DNA of 64,000 nt from an uncultured Sulfurovum sp. (GTDB taxonomy: Bacteria; Campylobacterota; Campylobacteria; Campylobacterales; Sulfurovaceae): the NCBI GenBank assembly GCA_902727895.1, contig CACVAP010000059.1, positions 30,071 through 94,070 on the forward strand. Direction: 5' to 3'. Positions within the stretch are counted from its first letter, which is position 1, and every line of letters starts with the position of its first letter. Made by a program: the position numbers and the translations under genes. Under the pieces are notes generated by a model, which was given only the letters and a program-made list of their open reading frames with translations, had not been told where the DNA came from and did not search any database. Shown here in pieces: positions 28,935 to 37,480 of this stretch.

Positions 28935-29810
28935 TTAAAACCCTAAAAGTACTTTCATCTTCAAATGATGAAACTTATCTAAAACCGTCAAATTCTCACG
29001 TTTTTTACAAAATGACATATAAACATTTACTTTGCGAAAAGCTTTGTCTCTTTTGTTAATGAACTTACCTTCTAACACAGCAAAATCATACTTTTTAAAT
29101 TTTAACTCTTTGAGTAAGGGTTCAAAATACGCTTCTTTCACAAACTTTGCACGTAAATAAATTAAATCTTTATTTTTGTATTTATTACTTTTCATACTTA
29201 TTGTTTTAGTAGGATTATTTTCAATATCAAAAACGCCATTGTGTATAGGCTGATAAGTAATTTGATTATAAAGATAATCTTTATTTAACGAATACGCTAC
29301 CTCTTCAAAGTTACTTTTATCAGCATAACCACGGGTGAATACCCATAATTTTTCGATGTCATTTCGAGTTAAAATCGTATCCAATGTTTCTCTAAAAGCC
29401 TCTAGCTCTTTTAATTCAGTATCAATCTTCTTTTGAGAAGTCCAATAAGTATTAGAGTCAAAATTATTATAAGTTGCAGGAGATTGTTGATTGTTTAATA
29501 TGTCTATTGTTAAAGGCAGTGTTTGGCATGTCGTGTTGTCAACAAGTATGTTAGTACTCTCTGTACCAGTAAACCATACTTTTTCATTTTCTTTTAAATT
29601 ATCATAAAAGTTTTTGTTGATATTAAAGTTAAATTCTAGGACTAATATTCCAAGGACAAATACAATACTTAATAAAAATAGATAGGTACTAACAGTAAGA
29701 AAAAAATGAATAAGCTTATGAAAAAGAGAAAGAAAAGGACTAAGCATCTTTTGAGATACCGTCTTTTCTTTCATGCCTTCATCTGAGAAGTAATTGTTAG
29801 ATAAAGCCAT
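28935..29810 (-). CDS. Membrane-anchored periplasmic protein, OmpA-like fold possible
   Basis: A 291-residue protein with one membrane segment (about 37-58, FLTVSTYLFLLSIVFVLGIL) after a 35-residue cytoplasmic start. The periplasmic part contains a segment LWVFTRGYADKS (about 152-163) and later LIYLRAKFVKEAYFEPLLKE (about 216-235); this G-x-A-D ... R-A-x-x-V order recalls the peptidoglycan-binding site of OmpA-type domains, with an insertion. That reading is tentative. Third gene after the UPF0323 lipoprotein and the glutathionylspermidine-synthase-like gene, 15 bases behind the latter, so probably in the same operon. Function unknown. Confidence 0.55.
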   Translation of the reverse strand: MALSNNYFSDEGMKEKTVSQKMLSPFLSLFHKLIHFFLTVSTYLFLLSIVFVLGILVLEFNFNINKNFYDNLKENEKVWFTGTESTNILVDNTTCQTLPLTIDILNNQQSPATYNNFDSNTYWTSQKKIDTELKELEAFRETLDTILTRNDIEKLWVFTRGYADKSNFEEVAYSLNKDYLYNQITYQPIHNGVFDIENNPTKTISMKSNKYKNKDLIYLRAKFVKEAYFEPLLKELKFKKYDFAVLEGKFINKRDKAFRKVNVYMSFCKKRENLTVLDKFHHLKMKVLLGF

Positions 29811-29825
29811 AATTAAAGAAAGAAC

Positions 29826-31013
29826 TTATAGTTGCTCAACCACAACTCTATGTCCAACAAATTTAGAAGCGTTGTCTAAAATAAGACCACCTTTTCTAAA
29901 GCCTAAGCCACAACCTTCATAAGCGTAAAATACGCCTGCTTGATAGCTTTCGCCTTTGTCGTTGGTTGGAAGTTCTACGTATTCTTGGAAAACAGATGGG
30001 AACTCACCGTATTCACCATCTGTTTGCGCCATAACTTCTTCTTCTGCATTAACAATGGTCGTGTTAGCACCTTCACGTCCAAAGATTCTTTTTTCTACTT
30101 GTGGAATACCTTGTAGAGGTTCAAGAGATGTCTCAAGTAGTAATGGATGGTTAGGATATAAATCCCATAAAATTGCCATAAATGCTTTCGACTGGAACAT
30201 TAACGTATAGGCAGGATTCAAAAAGATTCCTTTTTGGTTTTCCATTATCTGCGTAAGTAACATGGCTAAATCAGCCTCTTCAATGGCAATGTCTTCCCAT
30301 GGTAAAAGTTTGAACCAGTACTCATAGTTTTCATCGTTAAAGAAGACACCTTCTTCACCGTCAAATTGAACTTCGTCTACATAAGCAAACTCTGTTACAT
30401 AACCAGCTTCATTTGCAATACTTTGTAGAAGTTTTACAGTGTTTTCTTCTTCAATATTACCTTTAACAGAAGAGAAAAGAATCTTCCAACCGTCATAATT
30501 TTCTTCAAATGATTCTACTTCTTCATCCATAGTAATCATACGTTTAAAGTTGTCTACAAGTGCTTCATGTAAGTTGTTAAACTGATGAGACTCTTCCATG
30601 CCATTGAGTTTTAATGTTGCCCATTGAACAATAGACGTTTCAAATAATGCAGTTGGCGTATCTGCATTAAATTCTATAAGCTTAATAGGTTTACCGTCAA
30701 CTCCACCAGCAAAATCAAAACGACCATACAAGTGCCAATGAACATCATTATCCCATGACATTTTTACAGCGTCTACAATGTTAAAAGGAATACCTAATTC
30801 ATGAAACAATTCATTTTCGATAACATGCTCACCAGCTTCTACGAACATGTCGTAAAGCTCGTTTGCTGCTTCATAATAAGCATCTGCTTCTTCTGAATCA
30901 ATTACTACAATTTCATCTGTGATGTAAGGGGTAGAGTCATCATCTGTATGCCAGATAAAACCAATGCTCTCTAAATACGCGTCATCAGGAACTTTAATGG
31001 GTTCAAGTGTCAT
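29826..31013 (-). CDS. Glutathionylspermidine synthase-family ATP-grasp enzyme (YgiC/YjfC-like)
   Basis: A 395-residue ATP-grasp ligase of the GSP_synth family. Diagnostic segments are GRFDFAGGVDGKPIK and LIEFNADTPTALFETS (about 95-125), and FGREGANTTIV (about 305-315) in the ATP-binding part. E. coli YgiC and YjfC, of this type, bind ATP but do not make glutathionylspermidine, so the substrate here is probably another peptide. It begins three bases after the stop of the UPF0323 lipoprotein gene. This mirrors the E. coli ygiB-ygiC pair, also lipoprotein plus ligase. Confidence 0.88.
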   Translation of the reverse strand: MTLEPIKVPDDAYLESIGFIWHTDDDSTPYITDEIVVIDSEEADAYYEAANELYDMFVEAGEHVIENELFHELGIPFNIVDAVKMSWDNDVHWHLYGRFDFAGGVDGKPIKLIEFNADTPTALFETSIVQWATLKLNGMEESHQFNNLHEALVDNFKRMITMDEEVESFEENYDGWKILFSSVKGNIEEENTVKLLQSIANEAGYVTEFAYVDEVQFDGEEGVFFNDENYEYWFKLLPWEDIAIEEADLAMLLTQIMENQKGIFLNPAYTLMFQSKAFMAILWDLYPNHPLLLETSLEPLQGIPQVEKRIFGREGANTTIVNAEEEVMAQTDGEYGEFPSVFQEYVELPTNDKGESYQAGVFYAYEGCGLGFRKGGLILDNASKFVGHRVVVEQL

Positions 31014-31016
31014 AAC

Positions 31017-31652
31017 TTAACCACCAAAGCTTGAAGAACGTGAAGAGGAAGATGCTTTTTTGTTGTTTCCAAAGAAACCAGACTTTTTAGAAGATCCAGC
31101 TGATTTTCTTGCAGCATTATTTGTTGCCTGAGCCTTTTGTGATCTATTATAAGAACTTGCCGACTTATGAGACGCTCTTTGGTTTTGTTTATAGTTTTGG
31201 TTATTCATAAGCTTATTCATAAGCATTGCACCAACCATACCAGCAGCCATAGATGCCATAAGTGTTCCAGCAAGACCCATTCCACCTGATTCACTTACCT
31301 GTGCTGGATCTTGTGTTAACTTTGAAGTTCCAGCTTCTACTTTAGCTTCTTCTTCAGCTACCAGTTTGTCTATCTCTTCTTGTGTTAGAATTCTCTCAGC
31401 ACCATCTTCTTTAACAATAACACGCGTAGTAGTACTTGGAAATTCATCAATAATTTTATATGAACCATCAGCTTGTTTTTCAATGGTAACCGAAGCACCT
31501 TCTTTAACAACACTTTGTTCTTGTGCAGGTTGTTCTTTAGGTTGTTCTGGAGCTTGTCCAGCATCACCACAACCTTGTAAACCAACTAAGGCTACAGCTG
31601 AAAGTCCACCTACCATTGCATAATTTGAAATCTTATTAATATGTCTGTTCAT
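31017..31652 (-). CDS. UPF0323 family lipoprotein
   Basis: A 211-residue lipoprotein (lipobox LQGC, Cys28) of a family typical of Campylobacterota. After a Gln/Pro/Glu-rich linker comes a conserved segment VTIEKQADGSYKIIDEFPS and TRVIVKEDGAERILTQEEID, then a Gly/Ala/Met-rich hydrophobic stretch (about 125-145) and a basic, Ser-rich tail ending SSSRSSSFGG. Ribosome site AGGAG. It is translated just before the YgiC-like enzyme. Role unknown; the hydrophobic stretch followed by a basic, Gly-Ser tail is reminiscent of E. coli YgiB. Confidence 0.88.
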   Translation of the reverse strand: MNRHINKISNYAMVGGLSAVALVGLQGCGDAGQAPEQPKEQPAQEQSVVKEGASVTIEKQADGSYKIIDEFPSTTTRVIVKEDGAERILTQEEIDKLVAEEEAKVEAGTSKLTQDPAQVSESGGMGLAGTLMASMAAGMVGAMLMNKLMNNQNYKQNQRASHKSASSYNRSQKAQATNNAARKSAGSSKKSGFFGNNKKASSSSRSSSFGG

Positions 31653-31707
31653 CTTCTCTCCTAATTGTTAAGTTAAGTTTCTAAGTAAAATCATTTCAAG
31701 TTAATAT

Positions 31708-31745
31708 GAGTTTATTCACATACTATTCACAGAGTGAATAAACTC
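31708..31745 (-). promoter_or_regulatory. Alternative hairpins between htpG and the UPF0323 gene
   Basis: A perfect 12-bp inverted repeat (GAGTTTATTCAC at 31708-31719, GTGAATAAACTC at 31734-31745) with a second TATTCAC copy at 31724-31730 that can pair with the same right arm (GTGAATA, 31734-31740). The two stems exclude each other. It lies after htpG and before the next gene on the same strand, so it may be a terminator, an attenuator or a repressor site. No T-tract follows on the minus strand. Confidence 0.45.
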
Positions 31746-31763
31746 TTAACTTATGGTTAAATC

Positions 31764-33626
31764 TTAAAGCGCTTCTGTTGCTACTCTTGCAATTCTAGCT
31801 GCAAATGCAGCTTTATCTTTAGGCTCTAAACCTTCAGATAATTTAGCCGAATCAAATAAAATCCATGCCATATCAGCAAAGATGTCATCGTTTTCTAATT
31901 TGTCAAGTTTTTTAATCATCGCATGTTCAGGATTCAACTCTAAGTATAAAGGTGTCTCTGGCATGGTTTTACCCATTTGAGCAAACATTTCTTCCATCCC
32001 AGCTAATGGGCTAGAGTTGTCTTTTACAACACATGATGGACTAGAAGTCAATCTACTTGTTGTTCTTACTTCTTTAACGGTTTCACCAAGAACTTCTTTG
32101 ATTTTATCTGTAAGTGCTTTAAACTCTTTAGAAATTTCTTCTTTCTCTTCATCTGTTTTAGAATCAGGCGCATCAATCGCAGTAATATCTTTAAGTGTCC
32201 ACTCACCATACTCGCCAATCATCGGTGCAACAATTGTGTCTTCATTTTTGTTGTCCATAAGAAGTACTTCGATGTTTGCTTTGTTATAAGCTTCAAGAAG
32301 TGGTGAGTTTCTAAGTACTTGTTCACTTTCTCCAACCATGTAGTAAATCTCTTTCTTTTCAGAGTCTGCACGTGAAGTATAGTCAGCAAAAGAAACCATT
32401 CCTTCTTCAGTAGATGACTTATATTTAACAATATCAAGCAGTAAATCTTTGTTAATATAGTCCGTGTAAATTCCCTCTTTAATAAGGTTATTGTACTGAG
32501 CTGTAAAAGTATCAGCATCTTCACCTTTAAGCTTTTTAATGGCTTGTAAAATCTTCTTTGTAGCATTTTGTTTAATGTTCGCCAAGATTTTATTGTCTTG
32601 AAGGATTTCACGACTTACATTTAGTGGTAAGTCTTCAGAATCAATCACACCAATTACAAAACGTAAATAAGTAGGTAAAAGTTCTTTGTCATCATCAGTA
32701 ATGAATACACGTTTAACATAAAGTTTAATGTTACTTGTATAGTCAGCTCTGTTCATGTCCATTGGTGCTATCTTGGGAATGTAAAAAAGTGTTGTAAACT
32801 CTTGTCCACCCTCAACTTTGTTATGTAAGTATTTTAAAGGCTCATCATCACCATGTGATAACGACTGATAAAACTCTACATAATCTTCTTTTTTAAGTTC
32901 AGCTTTTGGCACAGACCAAAGTGCTGTAGCAGCATTTGCTTGTTCTGATTTTCTTACTTTTTTAGTAACAGCCTCTTCACCCTCACCTGTTGTTTCATCT
33001 TCTTTGAAGTGCATCATAATTGGGTAAGCAATATGGTTAGAGTATTTTTTAACAACTGTTTCTACACGTGCTTTTGTTAAAAACTCTTTCTCTTCTTCTT
33101 TCAGCTTAATGTACATTACTGTTCCATGCTCTTCTTTTGTTACAGGAACAATTTCAAATTCACCTGTACCATCGGTAGAGAACTTATAAGCTTGATCTTC
33201 ACCAGCTTTTTTAGTAATAACTTGTACATCTTCTGAAACCATAAATACAGAGTAAAAACCAACACCAAACTGACCAATAAGATTAGAATCTTTCTTAGCA
33301 TCACCTGTTAAGTTTTCAACAAATGCTTTAGTACCAGACTTAGCAATGGTACCAAGGTTGTTCATAAGGTCTTCTTCATTCATACCCACACCGTTATCGG
33401 CAATGGTTAAAGAGTTGTCTTCTTCATCAATGTTAATGTTAACTTGACCAGACCAGTTACTATCTTTAAAGGTGTCGTCTGTTAACTTCATGTAGTTAAA
33501 TTTGTCAATTGCATCTGAAGAGTTAGAGATTAATTCTCTAATAAAAATTTCTTTATTAGAATAAAGTGAGTGAGTCATTAATTTTAAGAGTTGACCTATC
33601 TCTGTTTGAAACTGATGTTTTGCCAT
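31764..33626 (-). CDS. htpG: Molecular chaperone HtpG (Hsp90)
   Basis: Dimeric ATP-driven chaperone. The 620-residue protein has the GHKL ATPase domain with NSSDAIDKF (about 35), DNGVGMNEED (about 77) and GQFGVGFYSVFM (about 118), the middle domain with LPLNVSREILQ (about 335), and the C-terminal dimer domain. Length matches bacterial HtpG. Ribosome site AAGGAA before the ATG. It appears to be monocistronic, with a complex inverted repeat downstream. No heat-shock repeat is seen upstream. Confidence 0.98.
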   Translation of the reverse strand: MAKHQFQTEIGQLLKLMTHSLYSNKEIFIRELISNSSDAIDKFNYMKLTDDTFKDSNWSGQVNINIDEEDNSLTIADNGVGMNEEDLMNNLGTIAKSGTKAFVENLTGDAKKDSNLIGQFGVGFYSVFMVSEDVQVITKKAGEDQAYKFSTDGTGEFEIVPVTKEEHGTVMYIKLKEEEKEFLTKARVETVVKKYSNHIAYPIMMHFKEDETTGEGEEAVTKKVRKSEQANAATALWSVPKAELKKEDYVEFYQSLSHGDDEPLKYLHNKVEGGQEFTTLFYIPKIAPMDMNRADYTSNIKLYVKRVFITDDDKELLPTYLRFVIGVIDSEDLPLNVSREILQDNKILANIKQNATKKILQAIKKLKGEDADTFTAQYNNLIKEGIYTDYINKDLLLDIVKYKSSTEEGMVSFADYTSRADSEKKEIYYMVGESEQVLRNSPLLEAYNKANIEVLLMDNKNEDTIVAPMIGEYGEWTLKDITAIDAPDSKTDEEKEEISKEFKALTDKIKEVLGETVKEVRTTSRLTSSPSCVVKDNSSPLAGMEEMFAQMGKTMPETPLYLELNPEHAMIKKLDKLENDDIFADMAWILFDSAKLSEGLEPKDKAAFAARIARVATEAL

Positions 33627-33784
33627 CTGGTTATTCCTTATTTATCTATAAAATATTTTGCGAATTATATTACACTTTAGGTAAATATTCCATATTTTTG
33701 CTAAACATACATCATAATGTTTAATCTAGAAGATTAGTAGCTGGAAACTTTATAAGAATTAATAAATAATTAATAACTTTAAAC

Positions 33785-33790
33785 TATAAT
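33785..33790 (+). promoter_or_regulatory. -10 element of the first rlpA gene
   Basis: TATAAT 31 bases before the ATG at 33822, with ribosome site AAAAAGGA between them. No -35 match. In contrast to the next two rlpA genes this geometry gives a leader of about 25 bases. Confidence 0.45.
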
Positions 33791-33821
33791 TCCACCCATA
33801 TTCAAAAAGGAACAAATCCAA

Positions 33822-34541
33822 ATGAACACCCTATTTAAAACAATACTTCTTCCAGCATTGCTACTACTTACATTTACAACTTCAGCTTTTTCAAAAGACA
33901 ACAACATCCGAACTTATAAAGATAGAGGAATTAAATACTACCCCTTCTATCCTAAAAAAGGAACTATAAAGTATGGGAAAGCTTCATGGTACGGAAAACC
34001 TTTTCATGGTCGATTAACAGCCAATGGTGAACGCTACAACATGCACGGAATGACAGCTGCACACCGTACTTATGCTTTAGGAACAGTATTGAAAGTAACC
34101 AGCCTTCAAAACTGGCGTTCAGTTATCGTAAGAGTTAATGACAGAGGACCATTCTACTCTTCTAGACACATTGACCTTTCCTATGGTGTTGCTAAAAAGT
34201 TAGGTTTCGTAAATAAAGGAATTGAAAAAATTAAAATTGAAGTTTTATCTTCAAAAGGAAAATATTCAAGTAAAAAGTATGCAAGTAGTAAAGCAGGTTC
34301 TGGGAAATCTGCCAAAGCGAAAAGCATTGTTAGAGATCATAAAATTCAAGTTGCATCTTTCTTTGACAAAGAGAATGCAAACAGCTTTAAAAAGAAACAT
34401 AAGTTAAAAAATGCTGTAATTGTTAAACAGTACGTAAAAGACCATAAAAAAACTGCTTACAAAATAATTGTAAAATGTACCCCATGGGAAGCAGATAAAC
34501 TTTTAAAATCCAAAAAGTTTTCAGGTGCTTACAAAGTTTAG
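33822..34541 (+). CDS. rlpA: RlpA-like protein with DPBB and SPOR domains
   Basis: Septal or envelope peptidoglycan enzyme; RlpA proteins are lytic transglycosylases acting on denuded glycan. The 239-residue precursor has a signal peptide (no lipobox), an RlpA-like double-psi beta-barrel (about 50-145, with [19 protein letters not shown] and VRVNDRGPF motifs), a basic Ser/Lys linker and a C-terminal SPOR domain (about 170-239, HKIQVASFFDKENANSFKKK) that binds denuded septal peptidoglycan. It is the only one of three tandem copies that keeps SPOR. Confidence 0.9.
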   Translation: MNTLFKTILLPALLLLTFTTSAFSKDNNIRTYKDRGIKYYPFYPKKGTIKYGKASWYGKPFHGRLTANGERYNMHGMTAAHRTYALGTVLKVTSLQNWRSVIVRVNDRGPFYSSRHIDLSYGVAKKLGFVNKGIEKIKIEVLSSKGKYSSKKYASSKAGSGKSAKAKSIVRDHKIQVASFFDKENANSFKKKHKLKNAVIVKQYVKDHKKTAYKIIVKCTPWEADKLLKSKKFSGAYKV

Positions 34542-34542
34542 A

Positions 34543-34548
34543 TATAAT
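34543..34548 (+). promoter_or_regulatory. -10 element of the second rlpA-like gene, leaderless geometry
   Basis: TATAAT ends six bases before the ATG at 34555 and begins two bases after the stop of the preceding gene. The AAGG at 34551-34553 is too close to the ATG to act as ribosome site. Confidence 0.55.
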
Positions 34549-34554
34549 TAAGGT

Positions 34555-34923
34555 ATGAAAAAATACCTTAATAAATATCTAATATTCACCCTAATCTTTG
34601 CCCTTTTTACGACAGCTTGTAGCCAACGATCCCCTAATCTAGAAGTAGGAAACGGAAGCTGGTATGGAGAAAAATATCATGGTAGAACAACAGCCAATGG
34701 AGAAACATACAACATGTATGCACTCACAGCTGCCCATAAAACCTTACCTTTTAACACCATGGTTAAAGTTACCAATCTAAAAAACAATCGTTCTATTATT
34801 GTACGTATCAATGATCGAGGACCTTTTGTACGAGGTCGTATTATCGACCTCTCTTATGGGGCTGCAAAAGCGCTTGACTATATTACTGATGGTGTCGTTA
34901 AATTAAGAGTTGAAGTGCAGTAA
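34555..34923 (+). CDS. RlpA-like DPBB lipoprotein (second tandem copy)
   Basis: A 122-residue protein made of a signal peptide with a probable lipobox TTAC (Cys22) and a single RlpA double-psi barrel: [58 protein letters not shown] is absent. The last 70 codons are nearly identical at DNA level to those of the third copy, showing recent duplication or gene conversion. Probably anchored to the outer membrane and acting on peptidoglycan. Confidence 0.87.
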   Translation: MKKYLNKYLIFTLIFALFTTACSQRSPNLEVGNGSWYGEKYHGRTTANGETYNMYALTAAHKTLPFNTMVKVTNLKNNRSIIVRINDRGPFVRGRIIDLSYGAAKALDYITDGVVKLRVEVQ

Positions 34924-34987
34924 AGTCACATATTTAAAATTTTAAGTTAACTTATAAATTTCAAAGTTACTCCTACAACAAAGAGTT

Positions 34988-34996
34988 TGCTATAAT
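34988..34996 (+). promoter_or_regulatory. Extended -10 promoter of the third rlpA-like gene, leaderless geometry
   Basis: TGCTATAAT is a perfect extended -10 that ends five bases before the ATG at 35002. No Shine-Dalgarno sequence fits between them. Confidence 0.6.
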
Positions 34997-35001
34997 CCAA
35001 T

Positions 35002-35400
35002 ATGAATAAATTACTAACTAAATACATCATACTAACCCTCCTCTTCGCTTTTTCAGCTCCTGCTTATGCTAAAAATAAAAAAGTACAAATAGGTAAAGGA
35101 AGTTGGTATGGAAAAAGATTTCAAGGTAGACTCACAGCCAATGGCGAACGCTACAACATGTACGCCTACACAGCTGCGCATAAAACCCTACCGTTTAACA
35201 CTATGGTTAAAGTTACCAATCTAAAAAACAATCGTTCCATCATTGTCCGTATCAATGACCGAGGTCCTTATATAAAAGGACGCATCATAGATCTTTCATA
35301 CTTAGCTGCTAAAAAACTAGGGTATGTAAACAGGGGAGTTGCAAAATTAAAAGTTAAAGTACTTTACAAACAAAAAAAGAAAAAGAAAAGAAAGAAATAA
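35002..35400 (+). CDS. RlpA-like DPBB protein (third tandem copy)
   Basis: A 132-residue exported protein with a signal peptide ending near PAYA-KN, no lipobox, and a single double-psi barrel ([40 protein letters not shown]). It ends with a strongly basic Lys/Arg tail (about 120-132), which may bind anionic cell wall or LPS. Like the second copy it lacks SPOR. The three copies thus differ in targeting: SPOR, lipid anchor, basic tail. Confidence 0.87.
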   Translation: MNKLLTKYIILTLLFAFSAPAYAKNKKVQIGKGSWYGKRFQGRLTANGERYNMYAYTAAHKTLPFNTMVKVTNLKNNRSIIVRINDRGPYIKGRIIDLSYLAAKKLGYVNRGVAKLKVKVLYKQKKKKKRKK

Positions 35401-35426
35401 CCATACTTAATAAACGTACGGTTTTT
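35399..35426 (+). terminator. Terminator after the rlpA cluster
   Basis: Eight-bp stem AACCATAC / GTACGGTT (one mismatch) with a nine-base loop, running into a five-T tract and starting at the stop codon of the third rlpA gene. Confidence 0.5.
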
Positions 35427-35433
35427 CTCCTAC

Positions 35434-35907
35434 TTATTTAACACATTTTCCATTATAAGTAGGACTTGTTCGACTTGCACTCTTAATAATCTCTCTATAA
35501 CTTTCATCCCTATTAAAACCTTTCTTTTTCATCTTTTTTACTAAATAAAGGAATGTTGGACCATCAGGATTTCCATATTTTTGCGTATCTCTTTCTTCTA
35601 GTTTTTTAACAGCTTCTTTATCTTTCATCATATATCTGGCATTCATTCGTGCATTATGCCGTAGGCTATAAGCTCTTGTTGCTCTAACTTCAAGCGATAT
35701 TCCTTTTTCTACCCAACGCTTATCTATCATTGGTATTGCCACAACTTGATAGTTATACCACTTTCGTACCTCACAATCACTAGAGGGTACTTTTAGATAA
35801 GAAGCTTTTATTTCAGATGACATTGTTTTAGCACTAGAATTAGTACATCCACTCAATGAAAAAAGTAGTGTTGAAAGAAATAGATAAGCTAAAAATTTAG
35901 CAAACAT
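35434..35907 (-). CDS. Lipoprotein of unknown function
   Basis: A 157-residue protein with signal peptide and lipobox LSGC (Cys21). The mature part is rich in basic residues, with a helical stretch LEVRATRAYSLRHNARMNARYMM (split by a turn) at about 75-95 and a conserved-looking KYGNPDGPTFLYLVKKMKKKG segment near 112-132. Two cysteines (about 44 and 155) could pair. It is convergent to the rlpA cluster. I do not recognise the family. Confidence 0.6.
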   Translation of the reverse strand: MFAKFLAYLFLSTLLFSLSGCTNSSAKTMSSEIKASYLKVPSSDCEVRKWYNYQVVAIPMIDKRWVEKGISLEVRATRAYSLRHNARMNARYMMKDKEAVKKLEERDTQKYGNPDGPTFLYLVKKMKKKGFNRDESYREIIKSASRTSPTYNGKCVK

Positions 35908-36078
35908 TTTGAGTCCTTATAAGGTAGAGGTTTATGGCTGTCATAATATCTTAAAAGCATGTGATTTTTCAACACAATAACTATAAAAACCAATTTAAAA
36001 TAGTCAGAAAATTTATTTTTCTCAGTAAAAAATATTTATAATCCTAAGCATAACTTATGTATTACAAGGAATACACTC

Positions 36079-36603
36079 ATGCTTTATCACTTCACCACAG
36101 AACGACTTATAGCCAAAGAGTGGCATTCTTTTGAAGAAGAAGAACTCAACCAACCTGACCTAGTGGATATTATCGAAAATATTTTAGTACCTGATGTTAC
36201 AAAGACTTTTCCACGTATGTGGCAAGGTAATTATAATAGACAAAGAGCCCAAGGATGGATTGAAGATATTGACTCTGAAGCCAAAACCGTATTGGCTGTA
36301 GATAAAGAGACTAAAAATGCCATAGGATTTTTAAATTTCTATAAAGTAGGCAATAGACGTACTGCTACGAACTTCCATGTAGGCTATGTCGTTTCTAGAG
36401 AGATGTGGAGTCAAGGATTTGGAACTGAGTTTGTTGAAGGGTTTATAGATTGGTGTAAAAAAAATGAAGTTTCAACTGTCTTAGCTAAAGTAGCCCCTGA
36501 CAATGTCGCTTCCATACGTGTGCTTGAGAAAAATAACTTTTTAACAGAAAGAAAAGATACAGATGGAGTTTCTCACTTATTTGTGTATGACTGTGTCGAG
36601 TAA
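36079..36603 (+). CDS. GNAT family N-acetyltransferase (RimJ/RimL type)
   Basis: A 174-residue acetyltransferase of the RimJ/RimL-like branch, which acetylates protein N-termini, amino sugars or small molecules. The core shows the beta-4 strand NFHVGYVVSREMW, the acetyl-CoA loop QGFGTEF (about 114-120), and the terminal VAPDNVASIRVLEKNNF helix-strand. Good ribosome site AAGGA. Unlinked to the neighbours; substrate unknown. Confidence 0.85.
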   Translation: MLYHFTTERLIAKEWHSFEEEELNQPDLVDIIENILVPDVTKTFPRMWQGNYNRQRAQGWIEDIDSEAKTVLAVDKETKNAIGFLNFYKVGNRRTATNFHVGYVVSREMWSQGFGTEFVEGFIDWCKKNEVSTVLAKVAPDNVASIRVLEKNNFLTERKDTDGVSHLFVYDCVE

Positions 36604-36628
36604 ATAGTTTAAAAACTGCTCTAAGTTC

Positions 36629-36637
36629 TGATATACT
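36629..36637 (+). promoter_or_regulatory. Extended -10 promoter of the small membrane protein gene, leaderless geometry
   Basis: TGATATACT (TGN plus TATACT) ends six bases before the ATG at 36644; no ribosome site is present. Confidence 0.5.
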
Positions 36638-36643
36638 TTGAAC

Positions 36644-36922
36644 ATGGACTTTCTCACTTTCAAAAGCTTTATTAGCATCGAAGTTTTAATCATGTTTTAT
36701 TATCTAGGGGCAGTAGTCATGCCTATAGTAGTGTGGATTATACTCAAGAAGCTAACAAAGAAATATCATTTATCTCCTAACATTGTCATAACCACAAAAC
36801 AAAAAATCATCTTTATACTCTTTTTTGTCATTGCATTCTTTTTTATGCAACTCTTTTGGAGAATGCTTTTTGAATTTCTAATTGCTTATATGCAGATACG
36901 GGATGCGCTTTTACAAGGCTAA
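36644..36922 (+). CDS. Small integral membrane protein
   Basis: A 92-residue protein with two membrane segments (about 10-35, ISIEVLIMFYYLGAVVMPIVVW; about 55-85, IIFILFFVIAFFFMQLFW) joined by a basic cytoplasmic loop (KKLTKKYH). The ATG at 36644 is preferred to a TTG two codons earlier because of the promoter geometry. It lies between convergent genes with 14 bases to the next. No known family recognised, but small proteins of this look are common in Campylobacterota. Confidence 0.6.
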   Translation: MDFLTFKSFISIEVLIMFYYLGAVVMPIVVWIILKKLTKKYHLSPNIVITTKQKIIFILFFVIAFFFMQLFWRMLFEFLIAYMQIRDALLQG

Positions 36923-36936
36923 TAAGCCTAAAACTT

Positions 36937-37467
36937 CTACTTCTCAATAACCTTAGTATCAATAATCTCTAATTGAGCAACCCTATCTTTATCTTTTTCT
37001 ATGCGTTTACCTCGCCAATAGTAACCACCCACAACCCCACCAGCTGCTGTCATGGTTAAAAGCCCTGCTGTTACGAGTTGAGCAAATATAAACAATGCAC
37101 CAACCCCTAAAACACCAGCGAAAGCAGCTCCAACTTTAAAGTTGGCTTTTGCATGGGTAACAGTAGATTGTCTGGCAATATCTTTTTGCGCTTCTTTTAC
37201 AACTCTGGTTTTAGCTCTTTCAGCTTTTACTTTAAGGTCTTCTCGTTCTTTGGCAAACTCATTTTTCATTTTATATTCAAAATCTTTACGAAGATGAGAA
37301 GAGAGAGAAGAGAACCAAAAAGCAACCATAAGTGCCATGAAAAAAAGAGGAAGAACCAAACGTAATAAAGATGCTGAATCATCTAAGTTTATAGGTGAGA
37401 TATAAATCAAAACGGCTGTTATAATTTGAACCAAAACAATACCCAATAAAAATTTTAAAACTTGCAT
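36937..37467 (-). CDS. Membrane protein of unknown function
   Basis: A 176-residue protein with four membrane segments: about 5-24, 33-50 and a pair at about 110-150 (VGAAFAGVLGVGALFIFAQ; GLLTMTAAGGVVGGYYW). Between them lies a charged coiled coil (about 60-100, LRKDFEYKMKNEFAKEREDLKVKAERA in part). It is the last gene of the mqnE-proB-proC-phosphoribosyltransferase run, 13 bases behind the latter. Function unknown. Confidence 0.6.
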   Translation of the reverse strand: MQVLKFLLGIVLVQIITAVLIYISPINLDDSASLLRLVLPLFFMALMVAFWFSSLSSHLRKDFEYKMKNEFAKEREDLKVKAERAKTRVVKEAQKDIARQSTVTHAKANFKVGAAFAGVLGVGALFIFAQLVTAGLLTMTAAGGVVGGYYWRGKRIEKDKDRVAQLEIIDTKVIEK

Positions 37468-37480
37468 TTTATATTCACCT

